Shown here: piece by piece, positions 31,915 through 40,949 of the stretch | Position numbering within the stretch: position 1 is the first letter of the stretch | Layout: each line of letters opens with the position of its first letter | Source of the DNA: Planctomycetota bacterium | GTDB taxonomy: Bacteria > Planctomycetota > Planctomycetia > Gemmatales > Gemmataceae | Assembly: GCA_029777335.1 (NCBI GenBank) | Contig: JAKOSN010000224.1 | Location: forward strand, 1 to 41,055 | Direction: 5' to 3' | Length of the DNA: 41,055 bases | The notes under the pieces: generated by a model | Seen by the model: only the letters and a program-made list of their open reading frames with translations | The model's database searches: none | Told to the model about the DNA's origin: nothing | Translations under genes and position numbers: made by a program

Positions 31915-31948
31915 CCTCGCCGAGCCAGGGCGAACGGTTCTCGGCTGC

Positions 31949-31979
31949 GAAACGGGGTGTTCACTGAACACCCCGTTTC
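31949..31979. terminator. Perfect 15-bp terminator hairpin
   Basis: GAAACGGGGTGTTCA (31949-31963) and TGAACACCCCGTTTC (31965-31979) pair perfectly around one C, 34 bases after the protease stop. The right arm ends in GTTTCCGTTCTCC, giving a weak T-rich tail. It separates the protease gene from the DUF2891 gene. Confidence 0.8.
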
Positions 31980-32030
31980 CGTTCTCCTCCCTCATCCCAC
32001 ATGAAACAACGGCAACAGGAGGTCTGCCTT

Positions 32031-33170
32031 ATGGGGCGAACAATCCTTTTCCTGGGGGCTCTCACATGCGCAGGGGGAATCCTGGTTCTGGGGCAGCCTA
32101 CGGATCAGCCGACCAAGTCCGTCGCGCCAGCGCGAAAAGGGGGCATGAAGATGACTCGGGAGCAGGCATCGTTATTTGCGCGGTTGGCGCTCAAGGGCAT
32201 CAACAGGGAATACCCAAATAAACCCGGCGATGTTCTGAACGAGGAAAAGGATGTTCAATCTCCGCGAAAGATGCATCCCGCCTTTTATGGTTGTTTTGAC
32301 TGGCATTCCTCGGTGCATGGCCACTGGATGCTCGTCCGACTACTGCGACTGTTTCCCGATCTCCCCGAGAAGAAGCAGATTCGAACCGTGCTGGCTGCGA
32401 GTTTGAGCGAGAAGAACCTGAAGGCCGAGGCGGACTACTTCAGTCGCCCCAACACGCAATCCTTCGAGCGGCCTTATGGGTGGGCCTGGCTGTTGAAGCT
32501 GGCCGAGGAACTTCAGGCATGGGACGACCCCGAGGCGCGGCAGTGGGCGAGCCATCTGAAACCCCTGGCGGACATCGTGGCGGCTCGCTATGTTGCCTAT
32601 TTTCCAAAACAGACTTATCCGATCCGCACAGGGGTTCATCCTAACACAGCCTTTGGACTCGCCTTTGCCCTCGACTATGCCCACGCCACCAAAAACAAGG
32701 CCTTGCGCGAGGTGGTGGAGGAACGCAGCAAAACCTACTTCGCGAAGGACGTGGACATCCCGGCGGCGTGGGAACCAGATGGCGCAGACTTTTTTTCGCC
32801 CAGCTTGATGGAAGCCGACCTGATGCGGCGAGTGCTTCCTCCCGCGGAATTCGCCCAATGGCTCCATCGCTTCCTTCCCCGACTCGATCGCGGGGAACCA
32901 AAAGCGCTGCTCGAACCGGCCAAGGTGACCGACCGCACGGATCCACAGATTGTGCATCTGGATGGGCTGAATTTAAGCCGTGCCTGGTGCATGCGGAGCA
33001 TCGCCGTGGCGCTGCCCAGAGACGATTCCGCACGCAAGGTGCTGGCCGAAGCGGCAACACGCCATGCGGAGGCGGCGCTCAAGCATGTTGCCAGCGGAGA
33101 CTACGCCGGGGAACACTGGTTGGCGTCTTTCGCGGTTTACATGCTCTCCACGCCGTCGCCGGAGGATTGA
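32031..33170 (+). CDS. Secreted DUF2891 family protein
   Basis: A 379-residue protein with a signal peptide (MGRTILFLGALTCAGGILVL) followed by a short linker. From about residue 40 it matches DUF2891: ASLFARLALKGINREYPNKP, the signature HPAFYGCFDWHSSVHGHWML, PYGWAWLLKLAEEL, IRTGVHPNTAFGLAFALDYA, EPDGADFFSPSLMEADLM and LDGLNLSRAWCM. The domain is predicted to be an all-helical toroid like glycosidase (alpha/alpha)6 barrels; activity is unknown. ATG 32031 has AGGAGGT with an 8-base spacing; an upstream ATG at 32001 would spoil the signal peptide. The hairpin ahead of it suggests transcription independent of the protease gene, though no clear promoter is visible. Confidence 0.92.
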   Translation: MGRTILFLGALTCAGGILVLGQPTDQPTKSVAPARKGGMKMTREQASLFARLALKGINREYPNKPGDVLNEEKDVQSPRKMHPAFYGCFDWHSSVHGHWMLVRLLRLFPDLPEKKQIRTVLAASLSEKNLKAEADYFSRPNTQSFERPYGWAWLLKLAEELQAWDDPEARQWASHLKPLADIVAARYVAYFPKQTYPIRTGVHPNTAFGLAFALDYAHATKNKALREVVEERSKTYFAKDVDIPAAWEPDGADFFSPSLMEADLMRRVLPPAEFAQWLHRFLPRLDRGEPKALLEPAKVTDRTDPQIVHLDGLNLSRAWCMRSIAVALPRDDSARKVLAEAATRHAEAALKHVASGDYAGEHWLASFAVYMLSTPSPED

Positions 33171-33476
33171 CCCGGGGATTACGGGGGTTTCAGGAACAAG
33201 AGCCGTACCCATGCCGTCGTCGCACGCCGTTAACACCATGACGGGTTCGCCAGCAGTCGATGGACAGGGCACTTTCTCGCTGTTCGGCCCGACGCGACCT
33301 GGCACTTCCTGAAGCAGCAGTCGCCGACTCGACCTTGCGGATGTCGCCTGACCGATTTTCTTCCCTAACGCGTATAATCCTGTTTTCCGATAATGGAGGA
33401 TGGGGCGCCGTCCGCTCTTCATTGCGCTTCGATTAATCGTGATGAAAACCTCGATGCAAACAGAACGGCGAGCCAT
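33171..33476. other. 306-base intergenic region ahead of the tripartite efflux operon
   Basis: No gene with a ribosome site. It contains the candidate promoter at 33348-33378; the rest shows no strong inverted repeat. The frame of the TolC-like gene is open back to 33393, but that extension has no signal-peptide character. Confidence 0.5.
33348..33378 (+). promoter_or_regulatory. Candidate promoter of the TolC-CusB-CusA-like operon
   Basis: A perfect TATAAT lies at 33373-33378. The best upstream box is CTGACC (33348-33353) with a long 19-base spacer, so the promoter may rely on its -10 region or an activator. The predicted start is about 90 bases upstream of the first gene. Confidence 0.5.
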
Positions 33477-34940
33477 ATGGGGACAAAGATTGCGAAAAGG
33501 GGGATGGGAGCGTGCCTCATCCTGGGGTCGCTCCTGACTTTCTCGGGATGTCAGACGACTCCGAGGGCTCCCGACCGTTCAACCGTTTCGACTCACCTCT
33601 CGCAGCGTATTGGCCAATCGCTACCCTGCCCTGAAGACAAGGCCCAGGTGACCATGCCACCTGGAGCTTCTCTCGACGATGGCCTTACCGAGGATGAGGC
33701 CGTCGCAATCGCGCTCTGGAACAATGCCGCGTTTCAGGAACTTCTGGTCGATCTGGGACTTGCACGAGGGGATCTCATCCAGGCGGGCCTCTTACCGAAC
33801 CCCGAGTTCGTTTACTACTGGCCGATGTCGGACAAACCGTTCAAGTATCTCTTCGATTTTCCCATTGAATCCCTCTGGCTCCGTCCCATTCGCTTGAAAT
33901 CGGCATCGAAGGAAGCGGAGCGGACCGCTCAGCGATTGACCCAGGCCGGGCTCGATCTGATGCGGGATGTCAGGCAGGCTTATGCGGATGTGGTACTGGC
34001 CAAGGAGCGCGTGCGGATCGCTGGCGAGGCGGTCAAGCTGCGCGGTCGAATTGCGGAGCTGGCGGAGAAACGCTACAAGGCGGGTGATATCTCCCAGCAG
34101 GAGGCTGCGACGGCCCGGATCGACGCACTCCAGGCCCAGCAAGACGCGGTGCGCATCGGCTTTGAGATCCCCATTTTGGAGGAGCGGTTGCGCAATCTCC
34201 TGGGGCTCGGGCCATTACGTGGGCCTCTCCCTCTTGATCCGTCCTCACCGCCCGTCAGCCAACCGTATGATGTCGATGCCCTCACCCAGGAGGCCATGGC
34301 AAATCGCCCGGATGCACTCGCCGCTGCGGAAGCGGTCGCTGCCGCCAGAGCACGCGTGAACTTTGCCAGGCTTGGCTGGGTTCGCTTTCTTGGCTTCTTC
34401 GACGCCACCAGCGGGCAGGGGAGTCATGTTCTCGGACCTGCCCTGCGATTCACCGTACCGATCTTCAATCACAACCAGGGAGCCATTGCTCGCGCCGAGG
34501 CGGAACTCGAACGCGCGCAACGAAATCAGAAGACGGTCGCATACCAGATTATTCTCGATGTTCAGCGTGCCTCTCTGCAATATCAACAGGGGGCTGCGGA
34601 ACTCAAAGTACTCCTGACCCGGGTTCGCCCCGAGGTCGAGGCTGCCCTCGGCCGCGCTCAGGCCGCGTATCAGGAAGGGAATGTCGCCATCTTCATCGTG
34701 CTGGAAACAACCAGGCAGCTTCTGGACAACTATCTGCGTGAAGCACAATTGCACGGCGATCTCCGACGGTTCTGGGCTGAACTGGAGCGAAGCGTCGGCC
34801 GACGGATGGACCCCTCCAACCCAGACGCGTCTCCCTGTTCCCACCCCTCAGGGGCAACGGTCGAAAGTTCGAGGGAACCTGCTTCCTCCGTCGCCCCAGT
34901 CCCCCCGACTCCTGCTGCTGACGAAAAGAGGCCGAAATGA
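33477..34940 (+). CDS. TolC-like outer membrane efflux protein (lipoprotein)
   Basis: The 487-residue product is an outer membrane efflux factor. The N-terminus MGTKIAKRGMGACLILGSLL ends in TFSGC, a plausible lipobox, so it is probably lipidated like OprM/CusC. Two OEP repeats follow, with long amphipathic helices (LMRDVRQAYADVVLAKERVR, ERLRNLLGLGPLRGPLPLDP, AIARAEAELERAQRNQ, AYQEGNVAIFIVLETTRQLL). GLTEDEAVAIALWNNAAFQE is the usual start of the family domain. The C-terminus is an unusual 45-residue Pro/Ser-rich tail. The start could also be ATG 33504; 33477 gives the fuller basic n-region. Its stop overlaps the start of the adaptor gene (ATGA), so the operon is tightly coupled. Confidence 0.92.
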   Translation: MGTKIAKRGMGACLILGSLLTFSGCQTTPRAPDRSTVSTHLSQRIGQSLPCPEDKAQVTMPPGASLDDGLTEDEAVAIALWNNAAFQELLVDLGLARGDLIQAGLLPNPEFVYYWPMSDKPFKYLFDFPIESLWLRPIRLKSASKEAERTAQRLTQAGLDLMRDVRQAYADVVLAKERVRIAGEAVKLRGRIAELAEKRYKAGDISQQEAATARIDALQAQQDAVRIGFEIPILEERLRNLLGLGPLRGPLPLDPSSPPVSQPYDVDALTQEAMANRPDALAAAEAVAAARARVNFARLGWVRFLGFFDATSGQGSHVLGPALRFTVPIFNHNQGAIARAEAELERAQRNQKTVAYQIILDVQRASLQYQQGAAELKVLLTRVRPEVEAALGRAQAAYQEGNVAIFIVLETTRQLLDNYLREAQLHGDLRRFWAELERSVGRRMDPSNPDASPCSHPSGATVESSREPASSVAPVPPTPAADEKRPK

Positions 34941-36181
34941 AGTACCTCCATTGGCTCTCCTCTGTCCTCTTCGCTCTCGTTCTGGTCGGTGGGGTTGGAA
35001 CGGGAGCCTGGTGGCTTGTGACTCACAAACCGGTGCCCTCAACCTCCAGCAAGCCGTCGGCCGGTGCGAGTGTCGGGAAGGTGGTGAAGGAGGAAGACCT
35101 CAACACCATCACCTTGACCGAGGAAGCCGAGAAACGGATCGGGGTGGCGGTGGCTCCGGTCGAAAAGAAATCCGTTCGGCGCGTGCGCGTTTACGGGGGA
35201 GAAGTCACGATCCCTGTGGGACGATCGATCCTCGTCGCGGCTCCGTTGGGAGGGGTGCTCAAAACTCCTCCAGGAGGGGAGCGGAAAGCAGGCCAACCCG
35301 TCAAGGCGGGCGAAACCGTCTTTCAGTTGACTCCGTTGCTCACCCCCGATGGCCGCGCCACGCTGTCCGCCTCCCTGGCGGATGCCGAAGGGCAGGTGAA
35401 CAACGCCAAGACCCAGGTGGACTTGACCCGAATCGCTCTTGATCGGGCTACTCGCGTGCTCAAGCAAGGAGCAGGCAGTCAGCGCCAGGTCGATGAGGCG
35501 CAGGCTGCCTTTGATCTCGCGACCAAAACGCTCGATGCCGCCACTGCACGGCAAGCCATCCTCAAGAAAGTGGTTGGCAGCGCCGAGGCGGGAACGACCG
35601 CTCCCATCGCCATTGACGCCCCCGCCGATGGCATCCTGCGTACGGTTTCCGCCCTCCCGGGGCAAACCGTTCCCACTGGAGCGGCTCTCTTCGAGGTGAT
35701 CGATATTTCGACGGTCTGGGTACGCGTCCCGTTGCCGGTGGGCGATCTCGATTCCATCGACCACAGCGAACCGGCGCTGGTGGGGAAACTCTCGACCCCT
35801 CCCGGAGCCCGGTTGACGCCGGCCCGTCCAGTCGTGGCTCCACCCTCCGCCAATCCCCTTTCCGCCACGGTCGACCTCTTCTACGAAATGGCCAATCCAG
35901 ACAGGAAATTGATCCCCGGGGAACGGCTTGGAGTCACGGTTCCGCTGGCGGATGCCAGAGAGAGTCAAACCGTTCCGTGGTCCGCGCTGGTGTTCGACAT
36001 CCATGGTGGAACCTGGCTCTACGAACAGATCGGTCCGCATCGCTACCGACGGGAACGCGTGGTGGTGAGCTACACGATTGGGTCCGAGGCCGTCCTTGCG
36101 CGGGGGCCTTCGGTGGGCACCCGGATCGTGACCGCGGGGGTGCAGGAGCTTTTCGGCGCGGAAACCGGCTTCATCAAGTGA
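34937..36181 (+). CDS. CusB/CzcB-like periplasmic efflux adaptor
   Basis: The 414-residue membrane fusion protein has an N-terminal anchor (LSSVLFALVLVGGVGTGAWW) without a lipobox Cys. After a linker comes TLTEEAEKRIGVAVAPVEKK, typical of CusB/CzcB adaptors, then the first lipoyl half (VGRSILVAAPLGGVLKTPPG), a coiled-coil hairpin (about 145-210, LADAEGQVNNAKTQVDL), the second half (IDAPADGILRTVSALPGQTV) and beta-barrel strands (TVWVRVPLPVGDLDSID). The C-terminal GTRIVTAGVQELFGAETG is the membrane-proximal end. No Met/His-rich metal-binding segment is visible, so metal specificity is not supported directly. It overlaps the TolC-like stop by four bases and ends 7 bases before the pump gene. Confidence 0.94.
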   Translation: MKYLHWLSSVLFALVLVGGVGTGAWWLVTHKPVPSTSSKPSAGASVGKVVKEEDLNTITLTEEAEKRIGVAVAPVEKKSVRRVRVYGGEVTIPVGRSILVAAPLGGVLKTPPGGERKAGQPVKAGETVFQLTPLLTPDGRATLSASLADAEGQVNNAKTQVDLTRIALDRATRVLKQGAGSQRQVDEAQAAFDLATKTLDAATARQAILKKVVGSAEAGTTAPIAIDAPADGILRTVSALPGQTVPTGAALFEVIDISTVWVRVPLPVGDLDSIDHSEPALVGKLSTPPGARLTPARPVVAPPSANPLSATVDLFYEMANPDRKLIPGERLGVTVPLADARESQTVPWSALVFDIHGGTWLYEQIGPHRYRRERVVVSYTIGSEAVLARGPSVGTRIVTAGVQELFGAETGFIK

Positions 36182-36188
36182 GGATGCC

Positions 36189-39100
36189 ATGTTAAGTCGG
36201 TTGATCAGCACGTCTGTGCGCGGCCGGGTCGTCGTCCTCGCGCTGTGTGGCTTGCTTATCGCCTACGGCTTGCGCACCGTTGGCACCGCTCCTCTCGACG
36301 TCTTCCCGGAGTTTGCTCCTCCAAAAGTAGAGGTCCAAACCGAAGCCCCCGGCCTCTCCACCGAGGAGGTGGAAAGCCTTATCAGTGTCCCACTTGAGAA
36401 TTCACTCAATGGCGCGCCAGGACTGAAGATTATTCGTTCCAAGTCCGTGCTGGGGCTCTCGTCGGTGGTCCTTCTTTTTGAGGAAGGAACCGACATCCAC
36501 AAGGCGCGACAATATGTGCAGGAACGAGTCGCCGCCGAGGCCGTCCGGTTGCCGACGGTCGCCCGCCCCCCCGTCATTCTCCAACCCCTGTCCTCCCTGA
36601 GCCGGGTGATGAAGATTGGCGTTTCATCGAAGACCATGACCCAGCAGGATATGACCGTGTTGGCGTTATGGACGATACGCCCCAAATTGATGTCCGTCCC
36701 CGGCGTGGCCAACGTCGCCATCTGGGGACAGCGCGATAAGCAGTATCAGGTCCTGGTCGATCCCGATCGTCTGCGCGCCCTTGGCATCACTCTCGATCAG
36801 GTCGTGCGGGGGGCACAGGACGCCACGGTGCTGGAATCGGGCGGATTTGTGGACAAGCCGAATCAGCGCCTCGCCGTGCGCCATCGCTCAATGATTCACG
36901 ATCCGGAAGACCTGGCACGCACGGTGATCGCTTTTCAGGGGAACGCACCAACTCTTCTTGGCGAGGTTGCCACCGTCCGCTTCGGCTCTCCTCCTCCGAT
37001 TGGAGACGCCATTATAAACGACAGCCCTGGCTTGCTTCTGATTGTGGAGAAGCAACCCGAGGGCAACACCCTGGAAGTGACTCGGCGGGTCGAGGCAGCC
37101 CTGAAGGAACTTGAACCAGGGTTGGTGGGCGTTCAGCTCGACCCCACCATCTTCCGCCCCGCGACTTTCATCGAGCGCGCGATCGAAAATCTGGGCCACG
37201 CGCTCCTGATCGGGTGTGTGCTGGTGATTGTGATTCTGGTCGCGTTCCTCTTCGACTGGCGCACCGCCCTGATCAGCCTGACTGCCATCCCCTTGTCCCT
37301 GGTTTCCGCCGTGGTAGTCCTGACCGCCTTTGGGATCACCTTGAACACCATGGTGATCGCGGGACTGGTTATTGCCCTCGGTGAGGTCGTGGACGATGCG
37401 ATCATCGATGTGGAAAATATCGTCCGTCGCTTACGCTTGAATCGGGCGGCGGGCCATCCGCTCTCGACCTTCAAGGTGGTCGTTGATGCCTCGATGGAAG
37501 TTCGCAGTGCGGTGGTCTACGCAACTTTGATCGTGATTATTGTCTTCTTGCCGATCTTCTTTCTCGATGGAATCGCGGGCTCGTTCTTTCGTCCGCTTGC
37601 CCTGGCGTACATCCTAGCGATTCTCGCCTCGCTCCTCGTCGCGCTCACCGTCACCCCGGCTCTCTCCTACATGCTGTTGACAGGCAAACGCGGCCAGCGC
37701 GAAGAGGCCCCTCTGGCTCGGCTGCTGCGTCGTGCTTACGGCAAGGTCTTGCCATACCTGATCGATCGCCCGTACACTGCGCTTGCGTTGATCCTTGCCA
37801 CCTTTGTGCTGAGTGGAGCCGCCGCCACGCGTTTTGGCTCGGAGTTTCTCCCCGCGTTTCAGGAAACCGATTTCCTGATGCATTTCATTGCCAAACCCGG
37901 TGCCTCGGTTGAAGAAATGGACCGAACAACCACGCTCGCGAGCCGGGAACTCCGGTCCATCCCTGGGGTGCGGAACTTTGGTTCACACATTGGTCGCGCG
38001 GAGGTGGCAGATGAGGTGTATGGTCCAAACTTCACGGAACTCTGGATCAGCATCGATCCAAACGTGGATTACCCCACCACCTTGAAACGTATCCAATCGG
38101 CGATGGAAGGCTACCCAGGGATGTACTGCGATGTGCAAACCTACCTCAAGGAGCGCAGCAAGGAGGTCCTGTCCGGGACCAGTTACAGCATTGTCGTACG
38201 GCTCTTTGGTCCGGATATGGAAGTGTTGCGGGAGAAAGCGAAGGAGGCGGAGAAGGTGATGTCCTCCGTCCAGGGCGTGACCAATCTGAAGGTGGAGTCG
38301 CAGGTCCTGTTACCCCAGATCGAGGTCCGGTTGCGCCCTGAGGCGGCAGAACGTTATGGCCTGACCCCCGGACACGTTCGTCGGGCGACCACCACCTTGT
38401 TGCGGGGGATGAAGGTGGGCGAAGTCTACGAGGGGCAGAAACGGTTCGATGTGATGGTGTGGGGGGATCCGTCCTGCCGCTCGGATCTCACCGCCATTCA
38501 AGCGCTTCCAATTGATACCCCGGCGGGGGAGCAGGTTCGCCTGCGTGACGTGGCCGATGTGCTGGTGGTCCCGATGCCAAACGAGGTCAAGCGGGAGTCC
38601 GCTTCGCGTCGGTTGGACATCACCTGCAACGTGGAAGGGCGCGACCTGGGGGCGGTTGCGGCGGAGGTCGAGCAGAAGGTTCGGGGTCTGAAGTTCGAGG
38701 CAGGTTATCACCCGGAGTTTCTTGGTGAAGAAGCCGTGCGGCGCGAGTCGAGCCGACGTCTCTACGCGTTGGCCGGTCTCGCACTGTTGGGGGTGATTCT
38801 GGTTATCTATTCGGATTTCGGTTCCTGGCGCCTGACGTTGATTGTGGCGTTCACCTTGCCCTTTGCGTTGGTGGGGGGAGGAGTGGGAGTGATGCTTACC
38901 AGTGGTGTGGTGTCCCTCGGCTCGCTGGTGGGGTTCGTGACGGTTCTTGGCATCGCGGCTCGCAATGGCATCATGCTGGTGAGCCACTATCGGCACCTGG
39001 AGGACCAGGAAGGGGAGGCGTTTGGACCAGGGTTGGTCCAGCGCGGCTCCGAGGAACGGCTGGCGCCAATCCTGATGACGGCGCTGGCCACGGGGCTGGC

Positions 39101-39275
39101 TTTGTTGCCCCTGGTGGTGAGCGGGCAAAAACCTGGCCACGAAGTGGAATATCCCCTCGCGGTCGTCATTCTGGGGGGACTGGTCACATCCACCTTGTTG
39201 AATCTCTTTTTGCTCCCGTCTCTGTATCTCCAATTTGGTCAGCGGTCCCTTACAGAACGGGAAGGAGCGGAGTAA
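36189..39275 (+). CDS. CzcA/CusA-like RND efflux pump (heavy-metal efflux group)
   Basis: The 1028-residue inner-membrane RND pump belongs with the HME/CzcA side of the superfamily: short N-terminus MLSRLISTSVRGRVVVLALC, TAPLDVFPEFAPPKVEVQTE, GLSTEEVESLISVPLE and KIIRSKSVLGLSSVVLLFEE. TM4 carries the proton-relay acids D402, D403, D407 and E409 in ALGEVVDDAIIDVEN; the Glu before the pair (E400) differs from the usual CzcA form. TM10-12 include GFVTVLGIAARNGIMLVSHY, as in CzcA. Length is normal for the group. It is the last gene of a complete tripartite operon and ends at a hairpin. Substrate may be a metal cation by family, but no Cus-type methionine relay was verified. Confidence 0.94.
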   Translation: MLSRLISTSVRGRVVVLALCGLLIAYGLRTVGTAPLDVFPEFAPPKVEVQTEAPGLSTEEVESLISVPLENSLNGAPGLKIIRSKSVLGLSSVVLLFEEGTDIHKARQYVQERVAAEAVRLPTVARPPVILQPLSSLSRVMKIGVSSKTMTQQDMTVLALWTIRPKLMSVPGVANVAIWGQRDKQYQVLVDPDRLRALGITLDQVVRGAQDATVLESGGFVDKPNQRLAVRHRSMIHDPEDLARTVIAFQGNAPTLLGEVATVRFGSPPPIGDAIINDSPGLLLIVEKQPEGNTLEVTRRVEAALKELEPGLVGVQLDPTIFRPATFIERAIENLGHALLIGCVLVIVILVAFLFDWRTALISLTAIPLSLVSAVVVLTAFGITLNTMVIAGLVIALGEVVDDAIIDVENIVRRLRLNRAAGHPLSTFKVVVDASMEVRSAVVYATLIVIIVFLPIFFLDGIAGSFFRPLALAYILAILASLLVALTVTPALSYMLLTGKRGQREEAPLARLLRRAYGKVLPYLIDRPYTALALILATFVLSGAAATRFGSEFLPAFQETDFLMHFIAKPGASVEEMDRTTTLASRELRSIPGVRNFGSHIGRAEVADEVYGPNFTELWISIDPNVDYPTTLKRIQSAMEGYPGMYCDVQTYLKERSKEVLSGTSYSIVVRLFGPDMEVLREKAKEAEKVMSSVQGVTNLKVESQVLLPQIEVRLRPEAAERYGLTPGHVRRATTTLLRGMKVGEVYEGQKRFDVMVWGDPSCRSDLTAIQALPIDTPAGEQVRLRDVADVLVVPMPNEVKRESASRRLDITCNVEGRDLGAVAAEVEQKVRGLKFEAGYHPEFLGEEAVRRESSRRLYALAGLALLGVILVIYSDFGSWRLTLIVAFTLPFALVGGGVGVMLTSGVVSLGSLVGFVTVLGIAARNGIMLVSHYRHLEDQEGEAFGPGLVQRGSEERLAPILMTALATGLALLPLVVSGQKPGHEVEYPLAVVILGGLVTSTLLNLFLLPSLYLQFGQRSLTEREGAE

Positions 39276-39336
39276 TCCTGGCATCAGCACCAACCTGTGT
39301 CCTTGTCGTGTCTCTCCAGCGGTGAGACCCGCGTTC

Positions 39337-39365
39337 AACCCATGCGGACATTGCCTGCATGGGTT
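39337..39365. terminator. Hairpin between convergent pump and DUF1501 genes
   Basis: AACCCATGC (39337-39345) pairs with GCATGGGTT (39357-39365) around an 11-base loop, in the 137-base gap between convergent genes ending at 39275 and 39413. A shared terminator is the simplest reading. Confidence 0.65.
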
Positions 39366-39412
39366 AAACTTGGCGAGACGCTCCGCGACACAGGCAGTGG
39401 ACGTCGCGGTTG

Positions 39413-40831
39413 TTATTTTACAAGCGCCTTTACCACGTTGCCTTTCACATCGGTCAACCGCATGTCACGCCCAGCGTACCGATAGGTGAGTTTTTCGTGA
39501 TCGAGCCCAAGGAGGTGGAGGATGGTCGCATGCCAGTCGTGGATATGCACCTTGTTCTCCACGGCCTCGTAGCCGTGGTCGTCGGTCTTGCCATGGATGT
39601 GCCCGGGCTTCACTCCTCCGCCAGCCATCCACATGGTGAACCCCTTGTTGTTGTGGTCGCGACCGTCGCCCTGCGCATAGGGGGAACGGCCAAACTCGCC
39701 CCCCCAGAGTACCAGTGTATCGTCGAGCAAGCCACGGCTCTGGAGATCGGTGAGTAATCCCGCGATCGGCTTGTCGATGGCCGTGCAGCTATTGGTGAGG
39801 GATTCCTTGAGGTTGCGGTGATGATCCCATCCGCCCATCGTCACCTCGACGAAGCGAACGCCTGCCTCGATCAGGCGCCGAGCCAGAAGGCATTGCCGAC
39901 CGAAGTTACTCGAACCCCCCGACGTCGGTCCAAACCCACTCCGCCCCCCTCCTCCACGTGTTTCCTCGATACCGTAGAGTTTCTGCGTCGCCGCGCTCTC
40001 CTTGCCAAGATCCAGGATTTTGGGAAACTCGCCCTGCATGCGGAACGCCAGCTCATAGGACGAGATCAACCCTTCGATTTCGGGATTCTCGCCAAGGGAT
40101 TCTGCGGTCGCGCGGTTCAGGTCCTGCACGAAGTCGAGTTGGACACGTTGCGCACTCAGGTCACGCCGAGGATTGCGCAGATTGCTGACCTGCTCGCCTG
40201 AGCCAAAATTCCCGCGGCCAATTCGTGTCCCCTGGTGGACGGCGGGGAGGAACGACGCCGCGTAGTTTGCCGCTCCGCCATTGGTTTGCGGAGGATTGAT
40301 GGTGATGAAGCCCGGCAGATTTTCGTTCGTGGTTCCCAGGCCATAGAGCACCCAGGCACCAAGACTTGGTCGGGGGAACTGGTAAATGCCACAGTGCATC
40401 TGCAGGAATGCCTGGGCATGGTTGGGCAGATCGGTGTGCATGCCGTTGAGCATGCATAGCCTGTCCGCGTGGCGTGCGAGTTCGGGGAAGAGTTCACTCA
40501 TCCAGAGTCCGCTCTTGCCATGCTGGGAGAACTTGAACGGCGAACCAAGGAGTTTCCCCCCTCCAAATCCGCCTCGTCCGCGAGGCGCAGACTTGCCGTC
40601 ATCGGTGGAGAGCTTTGGTTTGTAGTCGAAGGTATCGACGTGACTGGGCCCGCCTTCCATGCAGAGGAAGATCACGCGCTTCGCGCGCGGAGCGAAGTGG
40701 GTCTTCCTGGGCGCCAATGGATTGGTCTTCGGACTGCTCGCCAGGGCTGCCTGCTCGTGTGCCAGCGCGGCAAACGCAAGATAGCCGAACCCCGAGCAGG
40801 TCGTCTTCAACAAGGTCCGCCGGGAGAGCAT
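39413..40831 (-). CDS. DUF1501 family Tat-exported protein
   Basis: The 472-residue product is a DUF1501 protein, a sulfatase-like (alkaline phosphatase superfamily) family expanded in planctomycetes. The N-terminus has a twin-arginine signal (MLSRRTLLKTTCSGFGYLAF). Family marks follow: RVIFLCMEGGPSHVDTFDYK, FPELARHADRLCMLNGMHTD, GAWVLYGLGT, LLARRLIEAGVRFVEVTMGG, WDHHRNL, LVLWGGEFGRSPY and GRDHNNKGFTMWMAGGG. The C-terminal HDWHATILHLLGLDHEKLTY and GRDMRLTD are also standard. ATG 40829-40831 has GGAG 8 bases upstream. DUF1501 genes are usually paired with a DUF1549/DUF1553 cytochrome-associated gene, and the tail of one lies just upstream. Function of the pair is unproven; roles in periplasmic hydrolysis have been suggested. 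Confidence 0.95.
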   Translation of the reverse strand: MLSRRTLLKTTCSGFGYLAFAALAHEQAALASSPKTNPLAPRKTHFAPRAKRVIFLCMEGGPSHVDTFDYKPKLSTDDGKSAPRGRGGFGGGKLLGSPFKFSQHGKSGLWMSELFPELARHADRLCMLNGMHTDLPNHAQAFLQMHCGIYQFPRPSLGAWVLYGLGTTNENLPGFITINPPQTNGGAANYAASFLPAVHQGTRIGRGNFGSGEQVSNLRNPRRDLSAQRVQLDFVQDLNRATAESLGENPEIEGLISSYELAFRMQGEFPKILDLGKESAATQKLYGIEETRGGGGRSGFGPTSGGSSNFGRQCLLARRLIEAGVRFVEVTMGGWDHHRNLKESLTNSCTAIDKPIAGLLTDLQSRGLLDDTLVLWGGEFGRSPYAQGDGRDHNNKGFTMWMAGGGVKPGHIHGKTDDHGYEAVENKVHIHDWHATILHLLGLDHEKLTYRYAGRDMRLTDVKGNVVKALVK

Positions 40832-40949
40832 CGCTCAACTCCGTGTGGTGTGTGAAGGAGATTGTTCACAAAGGGTGCCAGGGATTCAATCCTTGACTTT
40901 CTGTTGGCGTTTGTTGCCCCTTTGCGAGAATCTCCCCTTTTTAACCGGG

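Noticed and set aside
30340..31995. 551-codon antisense frame over the S41 protease gene
   Set aside because: It is a shadow of the PDZ/S41 coding sequence and would start beyond the terminator hairpin.
40832..40949. Possible promoter or small gene between DUF1553 and DUF1501
   Set aside because: No convincing boxes or ribosome-site-linked frame; the two genes are more simply read as one transcription unit.
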